From Protonemura montana (lineage: Eukaryota > Arthropoda > Insecta > Plecoptera > Nemouridae): a DNA stretch of 64,000 bases. The notes beneath the pieces were generated by a model. That model saw nothing but the letters and a program-made list of their open reading frames with translations, made no database searches and was not told the DNA's origin. Each line of letters begins with the position of its first letter. The stretch's first letter is position 1. Positions 42,938-53,953 of this stretch are shown here, piece by piece. Location: contig OX387602.1 of assembly GCA_947568835.1 (NCBI GenBank), positions 18,651,021 to 18,715,020 on the forward strand. The letters are read 5' to 3'. The translations under genes were made by a program, and so were the position numbers.

Positions 42938-45769
42938 TTACAATATAATTTCCCTGTGGGATCTCAGCCTTTGTTTGAAGTCTTCTATTTTATCAGGCCA
43001 GGAACTTAGAACCACACCAAGGTTATTCCATTCAGGGATGGTGCTGCCCAGAAAGGAAAACTTGCCGATGTTGCTATTGTATCCCTTCATTTTTAACTTA
43101 AAGTTACTTTCATTTCTTCCTAAAAATACAGATTTATTTATCATATTCTTTAACTCTTTCCATGCATCATCTTCATTTATTATTTTGTACATAGCAACCA
43201 ATTTTGAATCAACCCTTCTCATTTCTAAAGATTCCCATCCGAGTTCAAGAATCATTTCAGTCGGGCTATGCCTTCTTCCATACTTTGCCATCACCTTTCT
43301 AGCTGCTCGTCGTTGAACTTTTTCCAGCATATCCTTCAACCCTTGCAGTTGGGGGTCCCAGACAATGCTCGCATATTCTAGTGTAGGCCTAACTAATGAT
43401 TTATATGCCATTTCTTTGATTTCTTTGCTGCTTGTTTTGAGATTTCTAAATACAAAGTTAAGATTGCGCATTCCTTTCTTAGCTTTAGCTACATACTCTG
43501 CATGGGGCCTCCACATTAACTTACTATCTAATAGTACTCCTAAATATGTACAGTTGTCATTATATGCTAATGTTACAGAATGAATACTGTAGTTAAATTT
43601 CAATTGGTTTGCTGGCTGTTTGTTTGTGAATTTAACCAGTTGGCTCTTGCTTCCATTTAGTCTCATTCCATTATTTTCGGCCCATTTACATATGATATTT
43701 ATGTCGTACTGCAGCTTTTCACAGTCATGTGTGTCATTTACCTCCGAATAGATAATACAGTCGTCGGCAAACAGCCTCATCTTGCATGTGGTGCCTGTCT
43801 CAATATCATTTATGAATATTAGGAATAGAAGCGGCCCCAGCACGCTGCCTTGAGGCACGCCTGATGTCACTGGCAGTTCCTTTGAGAAGCTATTTCCAAT
43901 TCTCACTACCTGCCGCCTACTGTTCAACCATTCTTGTATCCATTGGACGACTCTCTTGTCAATTTTTTGCTTTTTAAGTTTTTGGATTAAAATATGGTGA
44001 GGTACTAAATCAAAGGCCTTGGCAAAGTCCAATAGTATTGCATCTATTTGCCCTTTTCTGTCTAGTGCCTCTGAGAGGTCTTGAGTTAGCCCGGTTAGCT
44101 GTGATTCGCATGAATAGCCTTGCCTGAATCCATGTTGCGCCATGATCAGATCTCCTGATGCCTCTATCGTATATCTGATGTACTTTGAAACTAGGGTTTC
44201 GAAGACTTTGCATGTACTGCTTGTGAGGCTGATTGGCCTGTAATTCTCAAGAAGGGATTTATCTCCCTTTTTTCCTATGGGTGCCACAATTGCGTGTTTC
44301 CATGATACTGGAATTTGACAGTTGTTTAGGGAAATTTGGAAAAGGCATCTTAAGTAGGGTATCAGCTCATTTGATATTTTTAGAAAGTCGTTTGAGATCC
44401 CATCTAGTCCAGGGGCTTTATTATTACTTAAGGTTCCTATTACCTTCGCAATACTTTCGTTACTGAACGTAAAGGTCTCCTCGTCATTTGCATCTCCTAA
44501 ACATTCGTCAGCTTTATTTACTTTTTTGCTGAATATTCCAGAATAATAATCATTTAGGACATTTGCTATCTCCTCCTCGTCTGTAATACATTTATTATTT
44601 GTTCTAATGATCGATATTGTTTGATCTGTTCCTTTTTTTTGTCTGATATGTTTAAATAATCTGTCCCACTTTCCTTGTCCCTCTCTTCTTCCCCCTAGCA
44701 ATTCTTTTAGGAATCTATCATATGCTAAGGTCTTTGCTGTACATAGTTGGTCGTTGATCTTTCTAAACTCTATATTATTATACCTTCGTGCTTTATATAA
44801 TTTCTGACATTTTCTTTTAAGTGATTTTATTTCCCTAGTGTAATATGGCGGATCAGTGTTGGACTTCACCAATTTTCTTGGTATGAAGTTTTCCTTACAA
44901 AAGTCTATTATTTCTATGAAAGAATCCCATTTGTCTTGAATACTCTTGCATTCCTCAGATAACCACTTGTCATACTTTTCTTTGAGATATGCATCTATTC
45001 CCCTTTTGTCTGCTTTTTTGTACAAGTTAATTGTTCTGGGTTTCATTTTTTTGCAACTTGATTCTTTGTTTGCCCCAAGCTCTAGTAGAATGGCTTTATG
45101 GTCTCCTATGCCATCAACCACGGTACAGTTTCTGAAGTCAGTATCTGCTTTCAGCAGTATAACGTCCAGCAAGTTTACTTTTCCTGATGTTTTACATAGT
45201 CTGGTACCCTCTTGTACAATTTGTTTTAGGTCATTCGCGTTAATTAGTTCTGTTACAGTTGCTTGCGCTGTACTGGAGCCATTTTGAATGTGCCAGTTGA
45301 CACTTGGTAGGTTTAGATCTCCTCCTATTACTAATGTGGCTTTATCTTCATCCAGATCGCAAACATACCTACTCAATACTTCAAATATCTCTGTGCCCAC
45401 ATTTGGGGGTCTATATGCTATTATGAACCTACTGGATTCTTTTCCATTTTGCACTCTAACACCCATCAGTTCATAATTTACATCCTGCATCTCTATGTAA
45501 CTTGACAACGTTGATCTCACTGCAATTAATATTCCCCCACCTCTACTGGTTCTGTCACGTCTATGCAGTGTGTAGTCTTTTCCTACTATTTCTGCATCTG
45601 TAACCCCTTCATGCAGCCAAGTCTCAGTTGCCATTACAACATCTGGGTTATACATTTCAATCATGCTACTAAATTTAATAATCTTATTAACTATACTTTG
45701 GCAATTTATTAGGAGGCAACTTAAATTTGACTTTTGACCTCCTGGGTTATTGCCATTTCTCTGGTTCAT
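42938..45769 (-). CDS. CR1-like LINE ORF2: APE endonuclease and reverse transcriptase, intact
   Basis: An uninterrupted 943-residue ORF. The endonuclease domain is about residues 10-230: INCQSIVNK, ATETWL, GGGILIAVRS, GGDLNLPSVNW and GDHKAI. The RT domain is about 440-720: NNKAPGLDG, WKHAIVAPIGKKGDK, NYRPISLTSS, QHGFRQGYSCESQL, DFAKAFDLVPH, SGVPQGSVLGPLLF and the catalytic FADDC. A thumb region follows, with LGVLLDSKLMW and YASIVWDPQ. All catalytic residues are visible. The start Met at 45769 is 2 bases from the ORF1 stop, so ORF2 may be made by reinitiation. Complete except for ORF1. Confidence 0.9.
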   Translation of the reverse strand: MNQRNGNNPGGQKSNLSCLLINCQSIVNKIIKFSSMIEMYNPDVVMATETWLHEGVTDAEIVGKDYTLHRRDRTSRGGGILIAVRSTLSSYIEMQDVNYELMGVRVQNGKESSRFIIAYRPPNVGTEIFEVLSRYVCDLDEDKATLVIGGDLNLPSVNWHIQNGSSTAQATVTELINANDLKQIVQEGTRLCKTSGKVNLLDVILLKADTDFRNCTVVDGIGDHKAILLELGANKESSCKKMKPRTINLYKKADKRGIDAYLKEKYDKWLSEECKSIQDKWDSFIEIIDFCKENFIPRKLVKSNTDPPYYTREIKSLKRKCQKLYKARRYNNIEFRKINDQLCTAKTLAYDRFLKELLGGRREGQGKWDRLFKHIRQKKGTDQTISIIRTNNKCITDEEEIANVLNDYYSGIFSKKVNKADECLGDANDEETFTFSNESIAKVIGTLSNNKAPGLDGISNDFLKISNELIPYLRCLFQISLNNCQIPVSWKHAIVAPIGKKGDKSLLENYRPISLTSSTCKVFETLVSKYIRYTIEASGDLIMAQHGFRQGYSCESQLTGLTQDLSEALDRKGQIDAILLDFAKAFDLVPHHILIQKLKKQKIDKRVVQWIQEWLNSRRQVVRIGNSFSKELPVTSGVPQGSVLGPLLFLIFINDIETGTTCKMRLFADDCIIYSEVNDTHDCEKLQYDINIICKWAENNGMRLNGSKSQLVKFTNKQPANQLKFNYSIHSVTLAYNDNCTYLGVLLDSKLMWRPHAEYVAKAKKGMRNLNFVFRNLKTSSKEIKEMAYKSLVRPTLEYASIVWDPQLQGLKDMLEKVQRRAARKVMAKYGRRHSPTEMILELGWESLEMRRVDSKLVAMYKIINEDDAWKELKNMINKSVFLGRNESNFKLKMKGYNSNIGKFSFLGSTIPEWNNLGVVLSSWPDKIEDFKQRLRSHREIIL

Positions 45770-45771
45770 TT

Positions 45772-46182
45772 TTAGTTTCCCTGGTGGTTTAGTGGGTGGG
45801 TTACATCATGGAGGAAATTTTCTAGTTTTGAAGAGCCTGCTTTGTTTAAATGTAATCCATCCTTCCCTACGTCATAGTTACCAATACATTTGTTGGCATT
45901 TACAAACTTGATGCCAAGGTCTCTGCATGTTTTTTCCAAGCCATGGTTTATGGCTTCGACGAATTTGAGGTCCATATCCCTTCGATGCAATATCCCGCTG
46001 ATAACCCATTTTGTTAATGGGAACAGTGTCTTCCCTTCTTCAATCAGGTTCTTCATCTCCGATGCTAAGCTTCTTGGCGATCCGCAACCTTTGACGTTGT
46101 TCGTTCCTGCATGTACTATGATCTCCTTGAACTTTTCGTTTTGCATTTTCATAATTTCCAAATACACACACAGTATACACAC
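45772..46182 (-). pseudogene. LINE ORF1 C-terminus with SGNH esterase-like domain
   Basis: The 136 residues contain HAGTNNVKG and, near the end, DGLHLNKAGSSKL, the blocks with Asn and the catalytic Asp-His of SGNH/GDSL hydrolases. CR1-clade ORF1 proteins are known to carry such an esterase. The nucleophile Ser block and the N-terminus are missing, so this is a 5'-truncated ORF1. Confidence 0.7.
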
Positions 46183-46189
46183 TTAGTAA

Positions 46190-46410
46190 TAGAAAGCTAT
46201 AATGCTATAACTAACCATACTTTTAATGCCCATGTTGGCAATGTTTTATTCAACACGTTCACAAAAGAGAACGGTGTGCCCTAGGGCAGTGTGCTCAGCG
46301 TGACACTGTTTGCGATTGCAATTAATAGCATCGTAGATTGTGTTCGTTCTCCAGTGTCCGCCTCGCTCTTTTTTGACGATCTCGCGATCATCTGTCAAGC
46401 CAGGTTGTTT
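46190..46410 (+). pseudogene. Jockey-like LINE reverse transcriptase fragment
   Basis: The + strand reads ENGVP, one stop, GSVLSVTLFAIAINSIVD and SASLFFDDLAII. The block is the RT palm, with FFDD in place of YADD/YVDD. It runs opposite to the CR1 element and is truncated on both sides. Confidence 0.75.
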
Positions 46411-47246
46411 ACTTATTGGCTACCTGAATAAAAAAATTGTCATGTATGATTTGAACTGATCAATTTGAATTTCAGGAATGTACTGAGCTAGTGTAGGGCT
46501 AGAAATCAGTAAGAAAACCCGTCCAAGTACTGCCAGAAAAATTTGTGAAGATACAAGAAAAACACAGAAAAACTGGCATTGAAGATCAGCATTATACTTC
46601 TTGGAAGATTGAAAATATAATTGGAACTGCACACTGACAGCAAAATATATTTTAGCTACAGTAAAACGAACTTGTTTGAAAAAATTATTTAAAAAAAAAC
46701 CTGCCTTTTCGTTTCAATTCACATTGGTTTAACAGTTTTTTTCTGCTTTTGAAAAATTTCAACAACTGTTTCAACAACATGGAAATTCAGGAACTGAGGA
46801 GGCTCTTATCATTATTACTTACCTCATCTAGATTCACCACATGCTTGCAAATGGTTTTATTGAATGCTTATATTAAAAAAAGGTATATGAAAGTTGCTGC
46901 TAGTATAGCTTCACACTTGCAAAATAGAAACATCGGAAGATAGTGTTAGCTAATAGAATTTGGTAGAGAAGTATTACTTGAAATTGAAGTTGAGATTGTC
47001 ATGTTTTAATATTTTTGCTATGCCATGTAATTCACATGCTTCTCAGTTGTGGTTAAAGAAAATAGGCTATAGAAGTAGGTTACCTTTAACCAATAATATA
47101 TCTTTTTTCATTTCAGTTTACTTCATAACCATTACTTAGCATGCTAAGTGCTGGGCAAGTGTTTGGGACTTTCTCTCCCTGTTGGTAACGTTATTTAATT
47201 AATATCAACGATTCTTTCCAACTAATGTTCTGGGCATATGTCTTAG
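46411..47246. other. Intron sequence before the first visible mTOR exon
   Basis: AT-rich. A 64-codon ORF at 46749-46943 has no recognised domain. The 3' end is a splice acceptor ATGTCTTAG at 47238-47246. Confidence 0.6.
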
Positions 47247-47429
47247 GTGAGCGATGAGTTGATTCGAGTGGCCATCCTGTGGCATGAACTCTGGCACGAA
47301 GGCCTGGAGGAGGCGAGCCGGCTCTACTTTGGCGAGCGCAACGTCAAGGGCATGTTTGAAACGCTGGAGCCACTGCATGCAATGCTGGAACGCGGACCGC
47401 AGACCACCAAGGAGAACTCATTCCACACG
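47247..47429 (+). CDS. mTOR: mTOR exon a: FRB domain, first part
   Basis: Encodes [14 protein letters not shown] to TTKENSFHT. It starts after TCTTAG and ends ACACG before GTCAGT. It carries the FKBP12-rapamycin binding face, including the conserved Ser and Trp positions. Confidence 0.95.
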
Positions 47430-50400
47430 GTCAGTGCAGGGGCTAGGTGCTAAGCAAGGACCAATCTGAACCTTTGTTTCTCATTGCTAGTGTCATGCTT
47501 TTTAAGTTTTCTTTACTTTCAAAGTACATTGAACCTTAATAGAAGCTGTGTGGATGACTGTTTTCCCACTTGATAAAATGTTCAAGTGTAAAATAATGTA
47601 ATTATTTCCGTGCTGCATTTGAAACAATATGTACTGAAATTATAAAATGGTCCTATCATAATAGTTTCACCGATTAGAAGAACCATTCATTATGCAGTAA
47701 TTGAATTTGAGTATAGAATTTAAACCACATTTTAACATAATAATAATAACCACATTTTAATATAATAATAATAATAATAAGTAGTTCTGTCCATAATAAA
47801 AAAAATATATATATTACTTTTGTTGAACAGGCATATGGTCGTGACCTGATGGAGGCGCTGGAATGGTGCCACCGCTACAAAGTCTCGGGCAATGTGCGTG
47901 ATCTCAACCAAGCGTGGGACCTGTACTACCACGTGTTCCGGCGCATATCGCGCCAACTGCCGCAGCTCACCAGCCTAGAGCTGCAGTATGTGAGCCCAAA
48001 CCTGCAGAGCTGCCGAGACCTCGAGCTAGCCATCCCTGGCAGCTACAGTCCCGGGCAGCCTGTCGTCCGGATTGCCCTCATACAGAGTTCACTGCAAGTG
48101 ATAACCTCAAAGCAGCGGCCACGGAAGCTTTGCATCAAGGGTGAGTTTTTGTGGCAGAATGTGGTTTTCTTAGCGAAAGAGTTTTGCTGACGTCTGGCTT
48201 TTCAGCCGGCATTGAGGCTTTAACTACTCAACATGACTTTGTTCTCAATAACAGCCATAAAATAACTTAATTGTGCATCTTCAAATTCTATAAGCTACTG
48301 GTAGAAACAATCGAAGAGAGGCTTCCTTAGTTCCGTCCTTTGCTTCCTTTGTTCTCACTTGGTCTTTTGGAAGTCAGGCTCATATGGATTCTTTCTAGTA
48401 TTTAAAATGCTAGAAAGGTCTTAGTAAATATCACTTAGCTCATAGAACTACGCAACTAATGGTTTTACTCATCTATATTTCTACACTCCGACAACCGATG
48501 ATGTCAAAATCCATCCCATCTGTTCAAAGTGGATGAGAACTATTAGAAAACAAAGGTTGCCTTTCAGGTGAAAACCTTTCTCCTAGTTACCTCGCAAACG
48601 CTTGGTTCCAGGGAGCAACGGCCGGGACTACATGTTCCTGCTAAAGGGACACGAGGATCTGAGGCAGGACGAGCGTGTGATGCAGCTGTTCGGGCTGGTA
48701 AACACGCTACTGCTCAACGACCCCGACACGTTCCGACGAAACCTCACAATCCAGCGCTATGCTGTCATCCCGCTCTCCACCAACAGCGGGCTCATCGGAT
48801 GGGTGCCGCACTGCGACACACTCCACACGCTCATTCGTGACTATCGCGAGAAGAAGAAGATTTTGCTCAACATCGAGCATCGTATCATGCTCAGGGTGCG
48901 TACGAACTACGAATGTTTCTTTTACTCCGAGAAAAACTATGATTGATGATCATTAATTGGCTTAAGGATCAATCTTCTCAGGCAGACATCAACATCAACA
49001 TATTGACAAGCTTTGATTTTTTAAACTTTTCAATAATCGGCGAAGAATTTAATTTATATATGATGCCCCATACATAGCTGATATTAAATGTATTGAAGGA
49101 CTTGAAACACATGTTCTGTTCATTTTGTCAATATTTCAAACCATCCCCAATATGTGGTATGTATATATCATTTGTGTGTTGCCATCCAAGTGTTAGATAA
49201 AATAAGATTAAAATAAAGGCACTTTGCTTGTGAGGGTATTTTTTAAATGGTTTAGATATTAAAATGTTCTTTGTAAGTGCATCTTAATGCCTATCTTTCA
49301 TCACGTGTATCATCCATTATAAAGCTTTGCAAGTTCAATACAATAACCAATCCGTTAACAAATCTCACATAATAGTCTCTGGAAAAGTGGTCGTGCATTC
49401 ACGAAAAACCGTCCAACTTGCAGATGGCGCCAGACTACGACCACCTGACTCTGATGCAGAAAGTGGAGGTTTTCGAGCACGCCTTGGAGCACACGCAAGG
49501 TGATGACCTCTCGCGTCTGCTCTGGCTCAAGTCGCCATCGTCAGAGGTCTGGTTTGACCGTCGCACCAACTACACCCGGTCGTTGGCCGTCATGTCCATG
49601 GTCGGCTACATCCTGGGACTGGGTGACCGCCACCCGTCAAACCTCATGCTTGACCGACTCAGCGGCAAGATACTGCACATCGACTTTGGCGACTGCTTCG
49701 AGGTGGCCATGACTCGCGAGAAGTTCCCTGAGAAGATTCCATTCCGGCTCACGCGGATGCTAATCAATGCAATGGAGGTGAGCACTGTCTGCTCTTGGAG
49801 CTTGTCTCACATTGTTTTGTGCTGTCTTTACACATGTAACAATTGCTAACAATGTAAGCTGGGAAAAGTTGCATCTAGCTGCATTGGTTTTCAAACAAGA
49901 ATTAATTTATAAAGAATGACGATAACATTCAGTTCCCCAATTACTTAAGTCTTGGAGATGCAAGACACCTGTCATAAATGTAAATACTGGTCCAACTTTT
50001 TGTGGACTGCTATTTACTTCTTTTATCATAAATAAGGAGAATAGAACTTTCCAAGGTGGTTGGTGCATATTTCCATACCTAAGTGTACCACTGTGTTCTT
50101 ATGGTCAATTAAATACAAACCTGATCTCTATCTGCCTAGGAGGTTAGAATAGAATAGAACATTTAAACAATGCAATGGTGGCACTCAAATATAAGTATGA
50201 AAACGATTGGAAGTGCAATGCCATTTGATCTTCCATAGATTTCTTAAAAGGTTTCGAGATCCTTAAGAACCCAGCACACCGTTCCAAGTCTCCGTGTTTG
50301 CAGGTGACGGGCATTGAGGGGACGTACCGCCGCACCTGTGAGTCTGTAATGTCCGTACTGCATCGCAACAAAGACAGTCTGATGGCTGTCCTGGAAGCAT

Positions 50401-53400
50401 TCGTCTATGATCCTCTGCTCAACTGGCGACTCATGGACGCGGCTCCCGCCAAGATCAAACGTTCCAAGGCAGCCACTGACTCGATATCCTCGTCCTCTCA
50501 AGAGCCGGGTGATGCACTTGACAGCGGCAGCAACAGTCTCAGCACGACCCTGCCTAAGAAGGGCGTGCCCACCAGTCTTGAGAACAACGGTCAGTTAAAG
50601 AATATGGTAGCACGGAGGGAACTGTGGTGTTGTTTTTCATTTTAAAGTTTTCTTGGTATTATTTTGTTAAGAAGGCATTGTGGTTCTGGTGAAATGGTGT
50701 CAGAAAACAATGAATTGCAGTTAGATAAAAAGTTCAAACCATCAATTTCGTATTTCATAATTTTTTTATCTCCATTTTACCCGACATTCAGGAGATGGCA
50801 GCCAGCCGGAAGCACTGAACAAGAAAGCTCTGGCGATTGTTACGCGGGTCCGGGAGAAGTTGACTGGGCGGGACTTCACTCATGAAGAGATGCTTACAGT
50901 TCAAAAGCAGGTGGAGCTGCTCATCCAGCAGGCTATGTCCAACGAGAACCTCTGCCAGTGCTACATTGGGTGGTATGTTGCCTTCTGATCTTCTTTGGCT
51001 TGACCACATTATCAGTGAAATGTCCAGAAATCAACATTCTGGTTTCAAAAATTATAATTGTTGCTGTTTCCAATTAAATCTAGAGAATGTGTCGTGATAT
51101 CGTCATCGACTCATCAGTATTACCACAGATTGACATACACAGATATATCACCTTACCCAGCTTTGGCTACGGCACGCTACGGCAAAAAAATACTTGTTAC
51201 GCGAGCACTGAGGGGCGCTGGCATCGCGATGTATAGTAGCATCAGTTGAATATTGGGCCACCAGAGTGCAGGGTAATCGGTTTGACCGAGTGGTGGGGCG
51301 AGAGTACAGCTTGCTGAACTAAAAAATGGGTACTGGATTTGGCGAAGTACTTGTCATTGGAAAAGGGATCGTGTTAGTGTTAAAAATTGAAGAAAATTGA
51401 GGATTTAGGTGCAGACGTCGGTACACTGCAGCTGAATAAAAAGAAAGGCGAGTCCATTATCATATTTAAACTATATTTTAATCGCAAGCAGGGACATATG
51501 TGTGTTTCCTTCTGAAGGCACTGCAAGCTGACAGTACCTATTTTTTTTCTATTACAAATGCTTAATGGGTGGGGAAATAAAAATACATTAACAACAATAT
51601 ATTGTTATATTTCAGGTTTCAATTTGAAGAAACTAGAACAAAAAGTCAGTCTCATCTAAAGAGATCAAATGAAAATACAAAGCAAGTCCCAATACCAGGG
51701 GCGCCGACTACGTGTGTGCCCGAGAGCTCGAGCAACCCTCGAAAACTCTTTGGATATTCTTAAATCTTTCGATACGAGATTTTTTTCCGTAACTCATCAA
51801 TAGCTGTCAACATTCCAGGGCAAAAAAGTAAAAGCCATCCGTATGGCATGAGTTGCCGTACAGTAAGATGGTTCAAAGAATCTTACAAAATCATTCTGAA
51901 AAATATATGACAACAGCTATGCTCGCTCATAATAATATTGACTACGCGATCGCGAAACTATAAGCTTGGCCAAGGTCAGCGCACCGTATACCCTTTGTAA
52001 GGCAGCGCCGACAAAGCAATGCGAATACCCCTATTTTTGTAGTTTCCACTCTCAGTACATGACCGATCCTTTCGTAACAAGAACGACCAGCAATGATGTC
52101 ATTAAAGGGGCACAAATCACGTTTTGGTCAGTTTGCAGTTTCAGATTTACTAATGTCTTAAGGATTTGTAACAGCTGTGAATTGTTTGTTGATTTCCTTT
52201 AATAGGGCAGTGTTAAACGCATCCGGGGGAGTAATACGGGACGCGGTGTGCATTTTCCCGTTCCACACATTTTCTACCGTGGCACAAGGGGAGTGTATCA
52301 CGTGGGTGTCTAGCTATGCGTCTAGATTTGATTTGGAACAAAACACTACGGAATATCTAAGCCGATTTGCGATAAAAATGTTCCGAGAATCGCTAATACC
52401 AGAGCCATTTAACTCACAAAACCATCTTATGCTAATAATTGAATTTCGAAATTTTTTAAAGCACCATTACATTCGGCTTCGAAACCTGATTTCAAATCAG
52501 TTTAAATTTTTGTTCTAATGTTGAAACTACCCTCTCTAGCATCAATTTACCGTGATCAACCAGCAAGGTTACTGGACCACCTGCTCAGTCTCGCCAAAAC
52601 ATCGTAATCGCCTGGCGATATTATTATAAAACCCAGCAATGCGGGAATTCCAAGAAAATCAACATTGAGATAAGCACCCGCCAAGTCAAAGTACCTATCA
52701 TTTAATAGATTTTCGAAATTTGAAACAATCCACATTACTTTCCGAAATTTTCTATGCGGAAATCTTTTTTGATCGACATCCTAGCCCCAGATTTAGCGAT
52801 TTGACATAAGTTCTCACCCAACAATTTCAATATGACTTGGTCATGATCGTGAATTTATGCAAGGAGAGGCTCACAGCGACTTCCAAGCGTGTTTATATAA
52901 GCAATATCCACCGAGTCTAACGGGCTGCAATATGGTATCACAATTTAGTTCAGTAGCAAGCATTTTACTTGCCGAAATAAGCAGCCGACTAGATTTGACA
53001 TATCTCGTATACGATTTATAGCTAAGAAAACTCGTTCATGACATCGCTCTGAGGTGCATTGTGACAATATTCTTTCTGTACCGAACTGAACTTCTCGGTG
53101 CAATAAATTGAACTAATTAACGGTGTAACTAATAATGAAAATATAGATACAACAAAGCAGGGAACAAGAAATCACCCTTTATGTACTTAATCCTATTTCT
53201 TATTGATTTCTTATTGAACCACGCAGATATTTGATATTTGATATGTTTATTCAACTTGATATTTTATTGAAACGAATTTGAATTTGATCTAAAAAAAACG
53301 ATCGCGAACTTCGATCTTCGATCGCGATTGTTTTTTGACGACGATCTTGATCTTTTTAAAAGATCGCTTTCAAAACGATCTTCCCCAACTATGGCACCAG

Positions 53401-53953
53401 AGCATCATTATAATTATTTTCTGGGATGTTTACATTTTTCTTCAATGTTGGACTTGCTCGAACTCCGCTGCAGTTATCGCCTGGATACAGTAGGATAGCG
53501 GCAGCGCTGAGAGCGAATGTGAGCGAAAGGACTTTAGACCGATGACCGAGCAAGCTTGGAACAGATAGTAAACTTGAGAGGGAGCGAACGTAGCGCCATC
53601 CCGTGTCCAGAGGGCAAACTATTTTAGCTTGTTGGTGAGGGGATTGGGGCGAATCTTGCGGGGCAAAAGCTTTCGCGTAGCTCCCAATAGCATAGGAGTG
53701 GACAATCTGTGTATGTCTATCTGTGGTATTACTTGCAACGCGCGGTGCGCCGTGCCCCTTTAAGCTGTTTGGTCAACTGGGAAATGACACCATTTTATTC
53801 TATAGTCTTCAATTTATACCTAAATATGGTTGTTAATCAATACTCAATCTTAAAATTGCAATAGGTCTTATTCAGTGACAAACCCTTTTAAATCCAAGTA
53901 ATTATTAAATTGTTAATAATAATTTGTTTCATTTCAGGTGTCCATTCTGGTGA
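47247..53953 (+). CDS. mTOR: mTOR serine/threonine kinase, C-terminal part (FRB, kinase, FATC)
   Basis: Seven coding exons give about 480 C-terminal residues of the target-of-rapamycin kinase, which acts in TORC1 and TORC2 to couple nutrients and growth factors to growth. Exons: 47247-47429, 47831-48140, 48612-48895, 49424-49777, 50304-50589, 50792-50972 and 53938-53953. All borders are AG...GT and phases agree. The FRB domain ([21 protein letters not shown], here [17 protein letters not shown]), the ATP-binding [14 protein letters not shown], catalytic loop [12 protein letters not shown] and metal motif HIDFGDCFE are all conserved. The end is the FATC with CQCYIGW and CPFW. The 5' about 2000 residues lie outside the window, to the left. 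No stop, shift or missing key residue is seen. Confidence 0.97.
47831..48140 (+). CDS. mTOR: mTOR exon b: FRB end and linker to the kinase N-lobe
   Basis: Encodes [25 protein letters not shown] and [12 protein letters not shown]. It starts after TTGAACAG and ends in a GTGAGT donor, with one base left over. Confidence 0.95.
48612..48895 (+). CDS. mTOR: mTOR exon c: kinase N-lobe
   Basis: Encodes [44 protein letters not shown] and NIEHRIMLR. The Lys in [12 protein letters not shown] is the ATP-contact region. It ends at a GTGCGT donor. Confidence 0.95.
49424..49777 (+). CDS. mTOR: mTOR exon d: kinase catalytic core
   Basis: Encodes [25 protein letters not shown], the catalytic loop [12 protein letters not shown], the metal-binding HIDFGDCFE and the activation segment [17 protein letters not shown]. 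Confidence 0.96.
50304..50589 (+). CDS. mTOR: mTOR exon e: kinase C-lobe and negative regulatory linker
   Basis: Encodes [27 protein letters not shown], then a variable Ser-rich linker. The linker is the least conserved part, as in other animals. Confidence 0.93.
50792..50972 (+). CDS. mTOR: mTOR exon f: FATC domain
   Basis: Encodes [20 protein letters not shown] (given here as [13 protein letters not shown]) to [10 protein letters not shown]. It ends inside the Trp codon before GTATGT; the codon is completed in the last exon. Confidence 0.95.
51119..53731. mobile_element. Putative inverted-repeat element in the last mTOR intron
   Basis: The ends share TACCACAGATTGACATACACAGAT at 51121-51144 and its reverse complement with one mismatch at 53705-53728. 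The 2.6-kb interior has no large ORF and no recognised protein. GATC-rich palindromic sequence lies at about 53290-53380. It is probably a non-autonomous DNA element, class unknown; its exact limits are not certain. Confidence 0.45.
53938..53953 (+). CDS. mTOR: mTOR terminal coding exon (16 nt): CPFW and stop
   Basis: After ATTTCAG the first base completes Trp, followed by Cys-Pro-Phe-Trp and TGA. The last four residues are the invariant FATC tail, which makes this short exon certain despite its size. The 3' UTR follows. Confidence 0.93.

Larger units (their letters stand above)
42720..46182 (-). mobile_element. CR1-like LINE, nearly complete, 5' truncated
   Basis: ORF2 (42938-45769) is intact and follows an esterase-bearing ORF1 C-terminus (45772-46182). 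The 3' end has AATAAA-like sequence and short ATACAAATAC repeats at about 42712-42740, typical of CR1-type tails. Upstream of 46182 a different LINE on the + strand begins, so the 5' part of ORF1 is absent. Confidence 0.8.

Noticed and set aside
46749..46943. 64-codon + strand ORF just before mTOR, with some likeness to a helical repeat protein
   Set aside because: No domain or splice context could be supported; it lies in intron sequence and may be chance.
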